A stretch of 64,000 nt of DNA from Diacronema lutheri (GCA_019448385.1 JAGTXO010000001.1:2542001-2606000); one strand, 5' to 3'. Positions 28,821 to 38,640 are shown, numbered from the stretch's first letter. The notes: generated from the letters alone by a model not told the origin. Translations and numbers: made by a program.

Positions 28821-29140
28821 TCAGGTCGGGTCGCGCGACAGCGTCCGCCAGCGCCGGCCGCGCGCGCGCAGCGCGCGCGTCACGCCGACGAGGATGGCGA
28901 CGGGCAGGCTGGCGAGCTCAGAGCAGAGAGACGCCACGTCGTCGGGCTGCCACGCGAGGAGGATCGACGCGGCCTTGCACTGTACGCGAGGAGGATCGCG
29001 GCCTTGCACGCGAGGAGGATCGACGCGAAGAAGGACCAGAGAGCGAACGCGCCCACACTGTACGCGAGGACCAGCAGCGTGGCGAATGGAGAGGTCGAAG
29101 GGATCTTGAGCGGCGCCGTCTCGGCCGGAGCCGAGGCGTG
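28821..29140 (-). pseudogene. Eroded membrane-protein gene fragment with local duplications
   Basis: On the minus strand, GC3-rich coding-like sequence encodes a hydrophobic stretch (FATLLVLAYSVGAFALWSFF, then ASILLA). In another frame it continues with WQPDDVASLCSELASLPVAI and LVGVTRALRARGRRWRTLS before a stop at 28821. Two or three partial copies of cgcgaggaggatcgacgcg and tgtacgcgagga at 28950-29070 interrupt it, so the fragment seems to have been broken by short tandem duplications. The family is not recognised. Confidence 0.3.
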
Positions 29141-29169
29141 CTGGTCGTTCGAGCGAGAGTCGGGCGGCC

Positions 29170-29420
29170 ACTCAATCTTGGATGCGTATTCCGTCCGGCC
29201 AGCCAAGATTGGCCACTCAAAAATCTTGGTTGAGCAAGATTGGCAAACCCGCCTGTGGCTGCACTTTTCGAGTCCGTACAGTACACAGCCCCCTGGCGCC
29301 GGATGTCCGTACAGCCGAGTCCGTACAGCGGCTGTCGTGGCGCGAGTCCGCACCGTACACGGGTCGAGTCCGTACAAGAGACCGTGCAGCAGTCCGGCCA
29401 GAGTCCGGGAGTGGGCGCGG
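29170..29420. repeat. Cluster of short GAGTCCGTACA and CAAGATTGG repeats
   Basis: The motif gagtccgtaca or close variants occurs about five times between 29270 and 29390. Between 29175 and 29245 the words caatcttgg and ccaagattgg/aatcttgg/caagattgg occur in both orientations. No gene is supported here. Confidence 0.55.
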
Positions 29421-29471
29421 TGCGCCGGGCTGCGCGCGCGTCCGCGCAGGCAACCTGCGCCCTCACGCTGC

Positions 29472-29817
29472 TCACGCGCTCGCCGGTGCTCCCTCCTCGT
29501 CCGGCTCCTCATCAAGCTGAAACTCGTCGCACCCATTGTCGAAGATGGGGTCCTCCTCCTCATTGACCTCGATGTCCTCGTCGACGAGGCCAAAGGCATA
29601 CCTTGAGGCCAAACTCTTGGAAGCGAGACTCGAGGTGCTCCTTGATCCCGACAGCTGTGTGCGCGCCGAAAAACTTGACGACACCCAGCTTGAGCGTCTC
29701 GAGCTCGCCAGTCTGCGGATCGGCAAAGCGCAGCGCCAACGAACTGTATGCGTCGCCGGAGTGGCGCGCGGTCCACAAGTCCGTCGTCGCGTGCGCCCAC
29801 GCCAGGCCGCTGTACGA
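29472..29817 (-). mobile_element. hAT-family DNA transposase fragment
   Basis: The minus strand around 29817-29595 encodes TTDLWTARHSGDAYSSLA followed by LRFADPQTGELETLKLGVV and KFFGAHTAVGIKEHLESRF. This is the start of the hAT catalytic domain: the (T/D)D.WTS motif with the first DDE aspartate, then a beta-hairpin and F.G.HTA.NI. After EFGLK the frame meets GTATGC. A second frame then encodes an acidic stretch (VNEEEDPIFDNGCDEF) ending at 29472, so there is either an intron or decay. The BED finger, the RW and dimerisation parts and terminal repeats were not found. It is a broken plain DNA transposon. Confidence 0.6.
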
Positions 29818-30001
29818 GCTCTATGCGAAGCGCCTGCGCGAGTTCATCAAGGACGACGAGCTCTGCAAGAAGATCCCCGCGCTCTCGCAGGGCGCGCGCC
29901 GCAAGTTGCTGCTGGAGATCGAGAACATGTGGGCGGATGACGAGGACGATGTGCCCGCAGCTGATGCGCCGCCCGAGAGTCCGAGTGCAGAGGCCGAGTG
30001 A
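29803..30001 (+). other. Orphan coding-like terminal exon, unknown protein
   Basis: After a possible acceptor (cacgccag at 29802) the plus strand reads PLYELYAKRLREFIKDDELC, KKIPALSQGARRKLLLEIEN and an acidic end (MWADDEDDVPAADAPPES) to TGA at 29999-30001. Codon choice (cgc, ctg, gag, ttc, atc, aag, gac, ctc) is strongly that of real genes in this window, and the opposite frame is not. No upstream exon is recognisable because the hAT fragment lies immediately before it on the other strand. The family is unknown; it may be the surviving end of a disrupted host gene. Confidence 0.35.
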
Positions 30002-30139
30002 TCGGCTCCGGCGGCTGCTTCTGCTGCTGTCGTGCTGGATTGGCAGAGATCAGGTACTGACCCATCTCTGCCGCCGCTGCGAAGCGCACCGCCGCCCGCC
30101 GCCAGCGTGGTAAGCGCCGCGATGCCGCCCGCGTGGCCG

Positions 30140-30690
30140 CGCGCGCGCGCCTCGCCGCCCCCAAACCCACCGACCGGGGCGAAAAGTACGTTGTTCGTGG
30201 TGCCGGCGCAGTCGATGGGCAGGGGCGGCGGGGCGCGCGGAGCGCGGCCACCAGAGCGCGAGGGCGCAGCCGTCGCAAGCAGAGCAATCGTCGGGGAACA
30301 GGCCACGCCACCGTCGTCCGCGCAGTCGCGCGCGCGCGCCTCGCCGCCCCCAAACCCACCGACCGGGGCGAAAAGTACGTTGTTCGTGGTGCCGGCGCAG
30401 TCGATGGGCAGGGGCGGCGGGGCGCGCGGAGCGCGGCCACCAGAGCGCGAGGGCGCAGCCGTCGCAAGCAGAGCAATCGTCGGAGAACAGGCCACGCCAA
30501 CGTCGTCCGCGCAGCCGCGCGCGCGCGCCTCGCCGCCCCCAAACCCACCGACCGGGGCGAAAAGTACGTTGTTCGTGGTGCCGGCGCAGTCGCTGAGCAG
30601 GGGCGGCTGGGCGCGCGGAGCGCGGCCGGCAGAACGCGAAAACGCAGCCGAGACGATTAAGGCAAACATCGTCGAGGCGGCCGGCATTCC
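30140..30690 (+). repeat. 189-bp tandem repeat, about 2.8 copies
   Basis: Copies start at about 30140, 30329 and 30518, marked by ctcgccgcccccaaac at 30151, 30340 and 30529, so the period is exactly 189 bp (63 codons). Copies 1 and 2 are almost identical; copy 3 diverges after about 110 bp. Because 189 is a multiple of three, several frames on both strands stay open through the array (for example 30032-30820 on the plus strand with repeated TGAKSTLFVVPAQS). I cannot tell whether any of them is translated. Confidence 0.85.
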
Positions 30691-30821
30691 GAAGCCTCCG
30701 GCCGGCGCGGGCGCGCGGGCGCGCGCCGCGCCGATGGGGACCACGGGGCCTCGCAGTATACTGGATGGGCGCCGCCAGGCGCCCGAAGCTCTGGCACACT
30801 GGCACCAAAAAAACTGGTGAT

Positions 30822-30851
30822 GGAGAAAGATGAGTGACGTCATCTTTCTCC
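30822..30851 (+). repeat. Perfect 12-bp hairpin at the border of the satellite array
   Basis: ggagaaagatga and tcatctttctcc, separated by gtgacg, form a perfect inverted repeat. The array of 30853-31440 begins two bases later. Confidence 0.8.
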
Positions 30852-30852
30852 G

Positions 30853-30938
30853 TAAGGAACTACCACTAAGGTGCGCTCGCGAGAGAGGAACTGCACAGCG
30901 TGTGATTTGGGTGGAGGCGGAAAGGGTGCTCACTAAGG

Positions 30939-30978
<40 letters not shown>

Positions 30979-31440
30979 TTCTCCTCTCACCAGACTTTGA
31001 TCGAGTGAGTTGAGCTGAGCTTCCTCTAAGGAACTACCACTAAGGTGCGCTCGCGAGAGAGGAACTGCACAGCGTGTGATGTGGGTGGAGGCGGAAAGGG
31101 TGCTCACTAAGGGGAGGGGGGGGGGGGGGGGGACTCTTCTCTTCTCACCAGACTTTGATCGAGTGAGTTGAGCTGAGCTTCCTCTAAGGAACTACCACTA
31201 AGGTGCGCTCGCGAGAGAGGAACTGCACAGCGTGTGATTTGGGTGGAGGCGGAAAGGGTGCTCACTAAGGGGAGGGGGGGGGGGGGACTCTTCTCTTCTC
31301 ACCAGACTTTGATCGAGTGAGTTGAGCTGAGCTTCCTCTAAGGAACTACCACTAAGGTGCGCTCGCGAGAGAGGAACTGCACAGCGGGTGATTTGGGTGG
31401 AGGTGGAAAGGGGAGGGGGGGGGGGACCCTTACTGTACGC
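30853..31440 (+). repeat. Four-copy satellite, 154-174 bp units each with a poly-G tract
   Basis: Units begin taaggaactaccactaagg at 30853, 31027, 31185 and 31339. Each contains gcgctcgcgagagaggaac, then tgtgattTgggtggaggcgg, a poly-G run, then accagactttgatcgagtga. The G run shortens from copy to copy (about 28, 17, 13 and 11 nt) and largely accounts for the unit length differences. The fourth unit is truncated after its G run. No coding potential is seen. Confidence 0.9.
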
Positions 31441-31466
31441 TGCGCGATAATGACTGTAAGCGCAAA

Positions 31467-31525
<59 letters not shown>
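31467..31525 (+). repeat. 59-nt poly-G run
   Basis: Uninterrupted G from 31467 to 31525. The frames crossing it (poly-Gly or poly-Pro) are not genes. The sequence from 31526 to 31912 shows no gene. Confidence 0.9.
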
Positions 31526-31526
<1 letters not shown>

Positions 31527-31911
31527 GGACACAGTGAGTGCATTGCCACCTGCCCTAAACAGCCCGTCAACGGCTCGTGGCAGGCGGCGCGGTCGGTGTC
31601 TCACCCACGTTGCATTTTCGGCTGCATGCGCGGTTGCGGTGGTCTACAGGCAACAACAACGAGCGTTTCTCTGCGAGTAGCCTACATGCATCGCGGACGC
31701 AAACCACATCTCGCGCTCGGTCAGTGCCAAGCCAGTGGGGGTTGCCCTTGGGATTTGCGCCCTTGGGATTTGCCACGGGTTTGCCACATATACGAAACAC
31801 GCTGCACGTACATTATTTGCCACACGTAGAAATTACACTGCTACCGGCCACATCCTGTGGAGTAGAGAAGTAATTGTGATCATGCCTTTTACAACGCTAC
31901 CGTGTGTGCCG

Positions 31912-32160
<249 letters not shown>

Positions 32161-33501
32161 ACCCCCCTCGCCCCCTTACTCCATGCTCGCCCAGTCATAC
32201 TCTCAGGTTGGGCGCGGCAAGCAGCGCAAGCTGATCTTGACGCCCATATAAGCCGCGATCATGCTTGCGAGCGGTGCTCGTCACGTAATAGACAAACCTC
32301 AGAAAGCTCAACCCGTGCCCATTAGTATCACACGCGTTCATTCTCGACGTTGTTGCCGGCGTCAATTCCCTGCGCTCACTTACGCCACACTTGTCCTTTT
32401 TCGGGCTTCTTCGCTGCAATACAATCATCATTTATAAGCTCTCGTCCGTTTTGCCGACTACGCGTCGCCCACTCTCGGCGGGCGCCGCGGCCTTGGCCGC
32501 GTGCGACCGCCTGGCTTATTGTGCCGTTCCTAAGCTGTTCCTCGCGTCGCGCGCGCGCCGCTCCTTTAGAAGAGGCCTAACGGCATTCATGACCTCATGA
32601 CTGCTGGGACCTTTAGCTGCAGATAGCGGCGCGGCGTGCGTGCATAATGTCTGCTGCGACTCGGCGATGTGCGCGTTTACACGGCGACGTCTTGGACGAG
32701 GCTTAAACGTACCATCCTCTTTATCCTGACGCTTCCAGTATTTTTCAGGTTTCGTCAATGGGTGTTGGGGTAAGCGAGTCGCCCGACCCGATAGGCCGTC
32801 GACCGCTGCCGCACACTTACTTCCAAGAGATGGGTGCTTAAGTCGAAGGTGTTGCAAATTGCTCAGGCACAAGGGTCACGCAATCGACGAGGACTAAGCC
32901 CCAAATTATGACCAGCAAGTGCATAAATATGTACCGCTCGACCATCCCGAAGGACGCGCTGGACGCCAAGGGGCCGCACTTGGTGGCGATTGCGCGTTCC
33001 TAAGCCGGACGTCGTGCTTCAGCACGACTAAGCGCAAAGCTTCGAGCTCGTTAAGACGATCAGGCCAAGTATTGCTTGGTGGCGCCCGTACGCGCACGCG
33101 TTGGCGAGAATAGCGCTGGCATCTTCTTCACGTCTTGACATTTCTGCGGCAGCAAAGCGCTAGCTGCACTCTCGCCTTGGCTTGAGCGCGACAATGGCCG
33201 CGGCACACGCGAAGGGGCTGTTTGTCTCGCACACTGGCTCGATGTTGGCGCGCGGCAATGCGCAGCTCATCCTCGCGCGCGTGCAGCGCGCCGCTTCGCT
33301 CTCCGCGCAGCACGCCTCCGGTCGCGCGCCTGCGCGGCACGGCTCCTTCATGCGCTCGCTCGACGTGGTGCCCGCGGCCTCCTTTTCGGTGGTCGGGGGG
33401 CGGAGTAGGCAAGTTCCAGTGATCATGCAACGACGCATCCCACGCTGCAGCTACATGTAACTTCACTCATCCCATACTGCAGCTTTCTCCCTCAGGGTTT
33501 A
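32161..33501. other. No supported gene; eroded sequence
   Basis: Less GC-rich sequence with short frames only. On the minus strand 32516-32872 reads as a basic peptide (TFKPRPRRRRVNAHIAESQ). On the plus strand 33194-33460 is a GC3-rich stretch beginning MAAAHAKGLFVSHTGSMLAR. Neither has a recognisable family. They may be fragments of captured genes or of transposon proteins. Confidence 0.3.
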
Positions 33502-34196
33502 ATAAGGGGGCGCTGCCCTGGGGCTGGAGACCCCTTTGGGGGGTGGGGTTGTTTTTGAAGGTGCGCGCCATCTCCGATCGTTTTTCCGTTGGCCGGTTAA
33601 ACAATGACGAACACGTCTGACAAACTCGTTTTGATTATAGCATCCCAGGGCTCGGTGTCCACCTCAGCTTTGTTTAAAAAGCTGAGGGGTCTCCAGGATT
33701 TGATCTGCATAATCCGATGGGCAAGCCCTTGGATCGCATGTGCGGCGCTCACGAGCGCGGGCGGTGCACGCGGCCTCATCGTAGTTCTGCATAAGCTGCA
33801 CATTATGGGTGGCAGGGACTCATTGTCGTTGTTAAACAGAGTCGTATGAGCGACGCTCACGTCGACTTGAGCTGTGCGCTTGCAAGGCCGATGGCTGTAA
33901 GTCAGGCTTTGACGGTCTCGTGCGCTCACATAGCCATGCGAGCATACGGCCTCGCACGGCCATGCGAGCACACGGCCTGGCACGACGGGCGTTTAGTGCT
34001 CAGTTGCCATGGCAAGCGTTCGGCAAAATCTTGGAGACCCCTCAGCTTATTAAACAGAGCTGAGGTGGACACCGAGCCCTGGGATGTTATAATCCAGAAC
34101 CTTTTTTCTCCGAAGGGTTCGTCACCGTTGAACCGGCCAATCGAACGGCCCCCGCCCCCAAACGGGGTCTCCAGCCCTAGGGCAGCGCCCCCTTAT
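33502..34196. mobile_element. Fold-back / MITE-like element with about 170-200-bp inverted ends
   Basis: The left end 33502-33701 and the right end 34026-34196 are inverted copies of each other: ataagggggcgctgccct on the left against agggcagcgcccccttat on the right. Both share the inner blocks ggctggagacccc, catcccagggctcggtgtcc and acctcagct...agctgagg, the last a small palindrome inside each arm. The 324-bp centre has no gene. It is non-autonomous. The arms belong to the same family as the solo repeats at 36197, 37276 and 38702. I cannot identify a clear target-site duplication. Confidence 0.75.
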
Positions 34197-36196
34197 ACTT
34201 GGAACGTGCAGTCTGAGATCTTGAGGACGGCATGGTATCACGTGTCGTAGCAACCGGCATAATGTAGCGAGTTGTGAGTGAAGTTGTCGTTGAGGTGTGA
34301 TCACACTGCAATCCGAAGGCACACGAGAGAGGCATTTGCGGCCTTCGGAAGACGCGAGGACCGCGCAGCACGGCTCAAAATATAAGATGGAAGCGAGCAG
34401 GCGTTTAGAACGGTCACATTTAGCTTGTTCCTGCGCGTGACGGAGAGCATGCAGCTGGGCCCGCGCTACCGCGATTTCTACAAGACGCGTCTTTCAAAAA
34501 TGCCTCAGAGTTTGTTTGCCTATACCTCACCATTGCCTTGCGCAAACTAATGGTCGACGGTGGTCGCGAAGCTGGCAAGCGAGGCATGCCTGCTCAACTG
34601 TACATTCTCGCGCGCGACCATTAGTATGCGCATACACCGGCTACGGATGCCCCCAGGGCGCTTAGGCAAGCACCACGTTAGAGCAAGGCGATGCGCAAGG
34701 CAAGCGCCGGGTATCAGACGCAGGCGAGGCGCGCGCGCCGCCGTATGCCATCGGATGCGTCGCACAGCTCTTTACTTTGTCTTTTGGCTGCTGCCAGCCG
34801 TAAGGGATGTTAAAGCAGATCGAGTGGAAGGCGCGCTTGCATTTCGGCAGCAAAAGGCCGTGTTGCTTCGCCCCTTCAGTGAGCGCGCCTGTCCATCATT
34901 ACACCTGGTGCGCGCGGTCTGCGCGGCTGTGTCGCAGCTCGAGAACGAGCACGGCGTGTTGATCAGCTTGCCGCGCGTCGATTGTCGCTCGAGCTCGATC
35001 GGGTAGTGGGAAAGCACGTGACCATCGCTCAGCGCCCCTGGCATCACTGGCTCGCCGAGGCTGAGCAAGCGTGAGCGCTTGCTTGCAGCCGAGCCGCTCG
35101 GCGTTGAATGGATGCCGATGAGAAGAAGAGCGGCGACAAAGAGGAAGATGCCAAGTGCTTCGTTAACGCGTTAGAATGCGCGTTCTTGCCCGACGCGCGG
35201 CATCAGTAAATACTTCTTCGTATTTTCGTCACGAGCCGCCAGAAAGTGAGCGGAAGGAAGAGCAGGAAGAAGTCGACCGGGTGCGCGCCGTGCTCGAGCG
35301 GACGCCAATTGGAGCACGCGCTCACGTGCGACAGCCGGTGGGGCCGAGCGGCCGTGGTTGCGGCCAGTGGCAACCATGGGCGAAGCCAAGCGGCCGCGGC
35401 CGCAGCCTCGGCCACGGCCGTGGACACGACCTCGACCGGCATCACCTGAAGGCTCGTCCGCGACGGCGCTTGATGCCGACGACCCATCATCGTGGCGATC
35501 GGAGCCGCTGTCGTCCGAATCGCGGCCGTCGGCAAGCGCGGAGAGCTCTGGAGGTCCGTCGGAGAGCTCGGAGTCGAGGCCGTCGGCGTCGCTGTCGGCG
35601 GAGGGATCCATGACAACGCCGAGGGCCATGACGGGCTCAGCTGTAAGGGGATGTTCAAACGTTTAACGCTCCTAATTCCTCGTTTGCTCTTATTGGGCGA
35701 GCGCCAATATGTTGCGCATATGACGGTCGCAGCACGCAATCGACCTGCGCACGCTTGCTTTTGCACCTGTTACGTAAAGCACACAATTCGTCACGTCACG
35801 CACCGCTGCGCTCGACAATCAGAGCCCAGTCCGCGCTGCCATTATATCGTGCGCGGGAGCCGAAAATGTGGGAACACGCGTCCCTAGGACTGCTGCATAC
35901 AAAGTCTGGATGCCGTACATGTCGTTCCGTACACCAAGCACTCGGCCGTTCACGGCGAGCGAGGAGGCGCGGCCGTTCCAAGGCAGCAGTCTAATGCGGT
36001 TGTCGACGAAGCGCAGCGAGCGTCCGAGAAATTCGTAAATAAACCACTTATCTCGCCGTAAGCTGCCAAGTACACTTACCTCTAAGGCAAGCGCTGATCT
36101 GCTCGCGATACGTATGCGCCAAGCTGACTGGATCCCGCGCGCAACGTCGGCTGCGCGAGCGTCGCCTGACTTTAGGAGCGCAGTTGGAAACAATGC
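34197..36196. other. About 2 kb without a recognisable gene
   Basis: Apart from the acidic/RG-rich frame at 35171-35629, nothing is supported. A minus-strand frame at 35819-36193 (SLRRDKWFIYEFLGRSLRFV, then DNRIRLLPW) looks peptide-like but matches no family I know, and it abuts the repeat at 36197. Confidence 0.35.
35171..35629 (-). CDS. Possible small ORF: acidic Ser-rich start and RG-rich middle
   Basis: 152 codons from an ATG at 35629 (a second at 35611, MDPSADSDADGLDSELSDG) to a stop at 35171. The first third is Asp/Ser-rich, the middle is GRGRVHGRGRGCGRGR, and the end is ARDENTKKYLLMPRVGQERA. The GC-rich block 35250-35640 stands out from AT-richer flanks, which suggests real or recent coding sequence. 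Acidic starts are common in transposase N-termini, but no catalytic motif follows. It could also be chance, since the opposite strand is open too. Confidence 0.25.
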   Translation of the reverse strand: MALGVVMDPSADSDADGLDSELSDGPPELSALADGRDSDDSGSDRHDDGSSASSAVADEPSGDAGRGRVHGRGRGCGRGRLASPMVATGRNHGRSAPPAVARERVLQLASARARRAPGRLLPALPSAHFLAARDENTKKYLLMPRVGQERAF

Positions 36197-36411
36197 AAAT
36201 CCTGGACACCGAGCCCTGAGATGCTATAATCGCCGAGTTTGTCCCTAGGGTTTCGTCATTTTGTCAGTAGGGTTCGTCACTGGTGAACCGGCCGATCGAA
36301 TTGAACCGGCCAATAGATCCTTACACCGACGGGTTCGTCAATAGTCCGGCATACGGAAAACGGCCCCCCGCCCCCCAGCGGGTCTTCAGCCTTAGGGCAG
36401 CGCCCCCTTTT
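36197..36411 (+). repeat. Solo copy of the fold-back arm repeat (copy C)
   Basis: Begins aaatcctgga, lacks the small palindrome, then reads ccgagccctgagatgctata, caaacgg-type spacer, ttcgtcactggtgaaccggc and ends agggcagcgccccc. It lies on the 3' side of the minus-strand Fanzor-like remnant at 36856-37240. Confidence 0.8.
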
Positions 36412-36855
36412 TCACTCGACAAAGGATTCCCGCAAGCTCTTGTCGCAAATACTGAAAGGCTTCGCATTTCCTGCGTTTCCTAACGTTGGTGAGCTTGCAA
36501 ACAATGTGTCGCCAATCAATCGCGGAAGCATGACGAGCGTACAAAGGAGAAAGAGGAAGGAGTTTCGGCCGCGTTTCAGGGTATCGGCGTCGCTTACGCA
36601 GTCACGGACTACATCCTCGTTCCGTGCGGTGCGAGCGGCCTGTGCACCTTTCAGCGCGTGAGAAGGCAAACGCGGCTGTGCGCACAGCCGCGATTCGGAA
36701 GCGGCGCGAGGGGAAGCAGGCAGATCGCTTGCGCGCATTTGCGCGCGTCGGGTCGAGTGGAAGCGGCCCTGAACGTCGGTGCCGTTGTCAGCGCGCGCAA
36801 TGCGCGGATTGACCGACCGTTGTCCTATCGCTCTCGGACTGTGCAGTTCGAGAGC
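36412..36855. other. Spacer between repeat copy C and the Fanzor-like remnant
   Basis: No gene supported. It contains gcgcgcaatgcgcggatt-type sequence, and its minus strand may hold decayed C-terminal sequence of the adjacent remnant. Confidence 0.3.
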
Positions 36856-37240
36856 CTACTTGTAGATGTTGCCTGCGCTGTGAAATATGCGATTTTGATG
36901 GCCTAGCACCATGCGCATTGCAACATCATGCGCAGCGCATGTTCTGGTGCTCGAGGGACGTGCTTGCGCCCGCAAAACTGCCAGCACACCTAGCAAGGAT
37001 GGCGCAGCAGCCCTTGTGGTTGCACTTGCTGCAGTCTTGCAACGTGTAGATATTGTCAACGAAGCCAATTGTGAAGCCGCGCGCGCGGAACGCGTCGACA
37101 ATGTCCATCGTCTGCGACAACATCTTGCCGCGCTTGTACCAATTGTGTAAACTGGAGTATTGCAGCTGGCAGCTCCAGTTGTCGAGCGCAATCACAACCT
37201 CGCCAGGCTTGCTGCACGTCGCCGCTGAGACGTCGACCAT
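36856..37240 (-). pseudogene. Fanzor-like (eukaryotic TnpB-type) nuclease remnant 1
   Basis: The minus strand encodes VVIALDNWSCQLQYSSLHNW, then KRGKMLSQTMDIVDAFRARG, then TIGFVDNIYTLQDCSKCNHK; a neighbouring frame gives VAMRMVLGHQNRIFHSAGNI. The order matches the C-terminal half of Fanzor/TnpB proteins: a (G)DWS block, a stretch before a VDE..TS..CS.C half zinc finger, then a second Cys/His part and the closing R(D/N)..A.NI motif. Fanzors are RNA-guided DNA nucleases carried by several eukaryotic transposons. The fragment is short, split over frames and lacks the N-terminal two thirds, so it is dead. Assignment rests on motif order only. It is similar to remnant 2 at 37792-38346. Confidence 0.5.
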
Positions 37241-37275
37241 CCTGCGTGCCCATCGCCACGGTCTCAGGCGTGCAA

Positions 37276-37446
37276 TAATCCTGGAGACTCCTCAGCTTTT
37301 AAAACAGAGCTGAGGTGGGAATCGAGCCCTGAGATGCTATAATCCAGCACGAGTTTCTCCGACGGGTTCCTCACTGTTGAACCGGCCAACGGAAGAACGG
37401 CCCTCGCCCCCCAACGGGTTCTCCAGCCCTAGGGCACTGCCCCCTT
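37276..37446 (+). repeat. Solo copy of the fold-back arm repeat (copy D)
   Basis: aatcctggagactcctcagc, a palindrome with the tttt/aaaa centre, agctgaggtgggaatcgagc, then ccctgagatgctataatcc and the end ctagggcactgccccctt. It lies 3' of the minus-strand remnant 2 and 5' of remnant 1. Confidence 0.85.
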
Positions 37447-37791
37447 ATACCATCGATGAAATTCCGCGGGGAATTTGCACATAGGCTGACTTTCGAGATT
37501 GCACGCTGTTGCACACGGCATCATTACTCGCGTGCTCCCAGTTTTGGCGAAAGCACATCGCCGATCTTTTGCACTTGAAGCCGTAGAACGCACGATGTCC
37601 TTCTTTGTCTCCTCTTCCGCGGAACTTCGTACTCAGCACTTCTTTCGCGGAGTTCGTGCTTCTTTCGTTGCAGCCTAAACAAAATATTCCGTACTCGTGG
37701 AAACTTTGCCATACCCGTTGCGAACCTTTGATGTGTTTTAAAGCGTCATTACACCCCATTACTGGTCTAAAACCAAATGATTGAACAGCTG
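37447..37791. other. Spacer 3' of Fanzor-like remnant 2
   Basis: A minus-strand frame runs here (GFRPVMGCNDALKHIKGSQR, FRGRGDKEGHRAFYGFKCKR), ending at 37445 next to repeat D. It looks peptide-like and may be a displaced C-terminal extension or an unrelated gene piece. No family recognised. Confidence 0.3.
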
Positions 37792-38346
37792 TCAACGATC
37801 GCACCCGGCGGAGGATCGAATTGCGTAGTAAGCTATTGCGTCTACATGTCGTGGTGACACGGGCTTGCGCCTTAACCTTTGCTCTTGGCCTGCCAGTTCG
37901 AGAGCCTTGTTGTGAATATTTGCGCGGCTTGAAAGTCGCAATGTAATATTTCCTGGCATTCGTGCGCAGTAAAGCATCATCCGCAGTGCATGAGCGTTTA
38001 TAAAGGTGCCAATGGTCATTGGGCGAGAATGGTCGTGCTTGCGTGCGCGGAGCTGCCGGCACGTCTGACGACCCTTGGCGTTTAATTTGCTGCAGTCCTG
38101 CAGCGTGAAGCTCTCGACGTAGCCGATTGTGCAGCCGCGCGCCAATGCCCATAGTCTAGTACTCAGAGTAGGCGTGTAAGCGGGCGGACCCACACTCGCG
38201 CGTACGCGCTTCTCGCAGCAGCTCGCGCGCCATTCGACGGGTTGCGCACAGCTCTCGCAATCAGATCTGGTAAAGTCGAATGCACCAACCACGCCTTTTT
38301 GCGGATGTGGCGCCTTTCGGTCGCGAAAGATGTCATGCGAGCGCAC
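37792..38346 (-). pseudogene. Fanzor-like (eukaryotic TnpB-type) nuclease remnant 2
   Basis: The minus strand reads GVVGAFDFTRSDCESCAQPV near the start, then ALARGCTIGYVESFTLQDCS, KLNAKGRQTCRQLRARKHDH, NAHALRMMLYCARMPGNITL and SRANIHNKALELAGQEQRL. TIGYVES.TLQDCSK..AKG is clearly the same motif as in remnant 1, and SRANI corresponds to the closing A.NI of the TnpB/Fanzor zinc-finger end. One cysteine of the CSxC pair is changed, and the upstream domains are missing, so it is not functional. The surrounding repeats D and E flank it like the ends of one unit of about 1.6 kb. Confidence 0.45.
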
Positions 38347-38544
38347 TTTAGACGATCACGTTAGCGCGCAGCGCTGATGGCCCCCAAAAGTCCATACGCG
38401 TCTTGATTACCAAGTTGGATCTCAATCGCAATGAAGCAGCGCCTGTTCGCGGTACCATACCCAAAGCCTTGAGCGCTGTTCATGATCATGTACTTGCACT
38501 GCGACGTGCCCTTTGGAAACAATTGTCCTCTTCTGCCTTATTAA
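38347..38544. other. Spacer with no gene seen
   Basis: Short AT-richer sequence between remnant 2 and the dispersed repeat; nothing recognised. Confidence 0.3.
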
Positions 38545-38640
38545 GGGCGCGGTCCGGGCTGGTCCCCCCCCTCATCGAGCGCTCGAGGGCCCAGGGCGAG
38601 GTCCAGGACGAGTCCAGGACTGGGACCCCCCCCCCCCCAT
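38545..38640 (+). repeat. Dispersed repeat, matched by 54570-54700
   Basis: gcgcggtccgggctggtcc, gagcgctcgagg, then gaggtccaggacgagtccag and gactgggacc with a run of C. The same blocks in the same order appear at 54570-54700 in an otherwise ordinary spacer. Confidence 0.8.
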
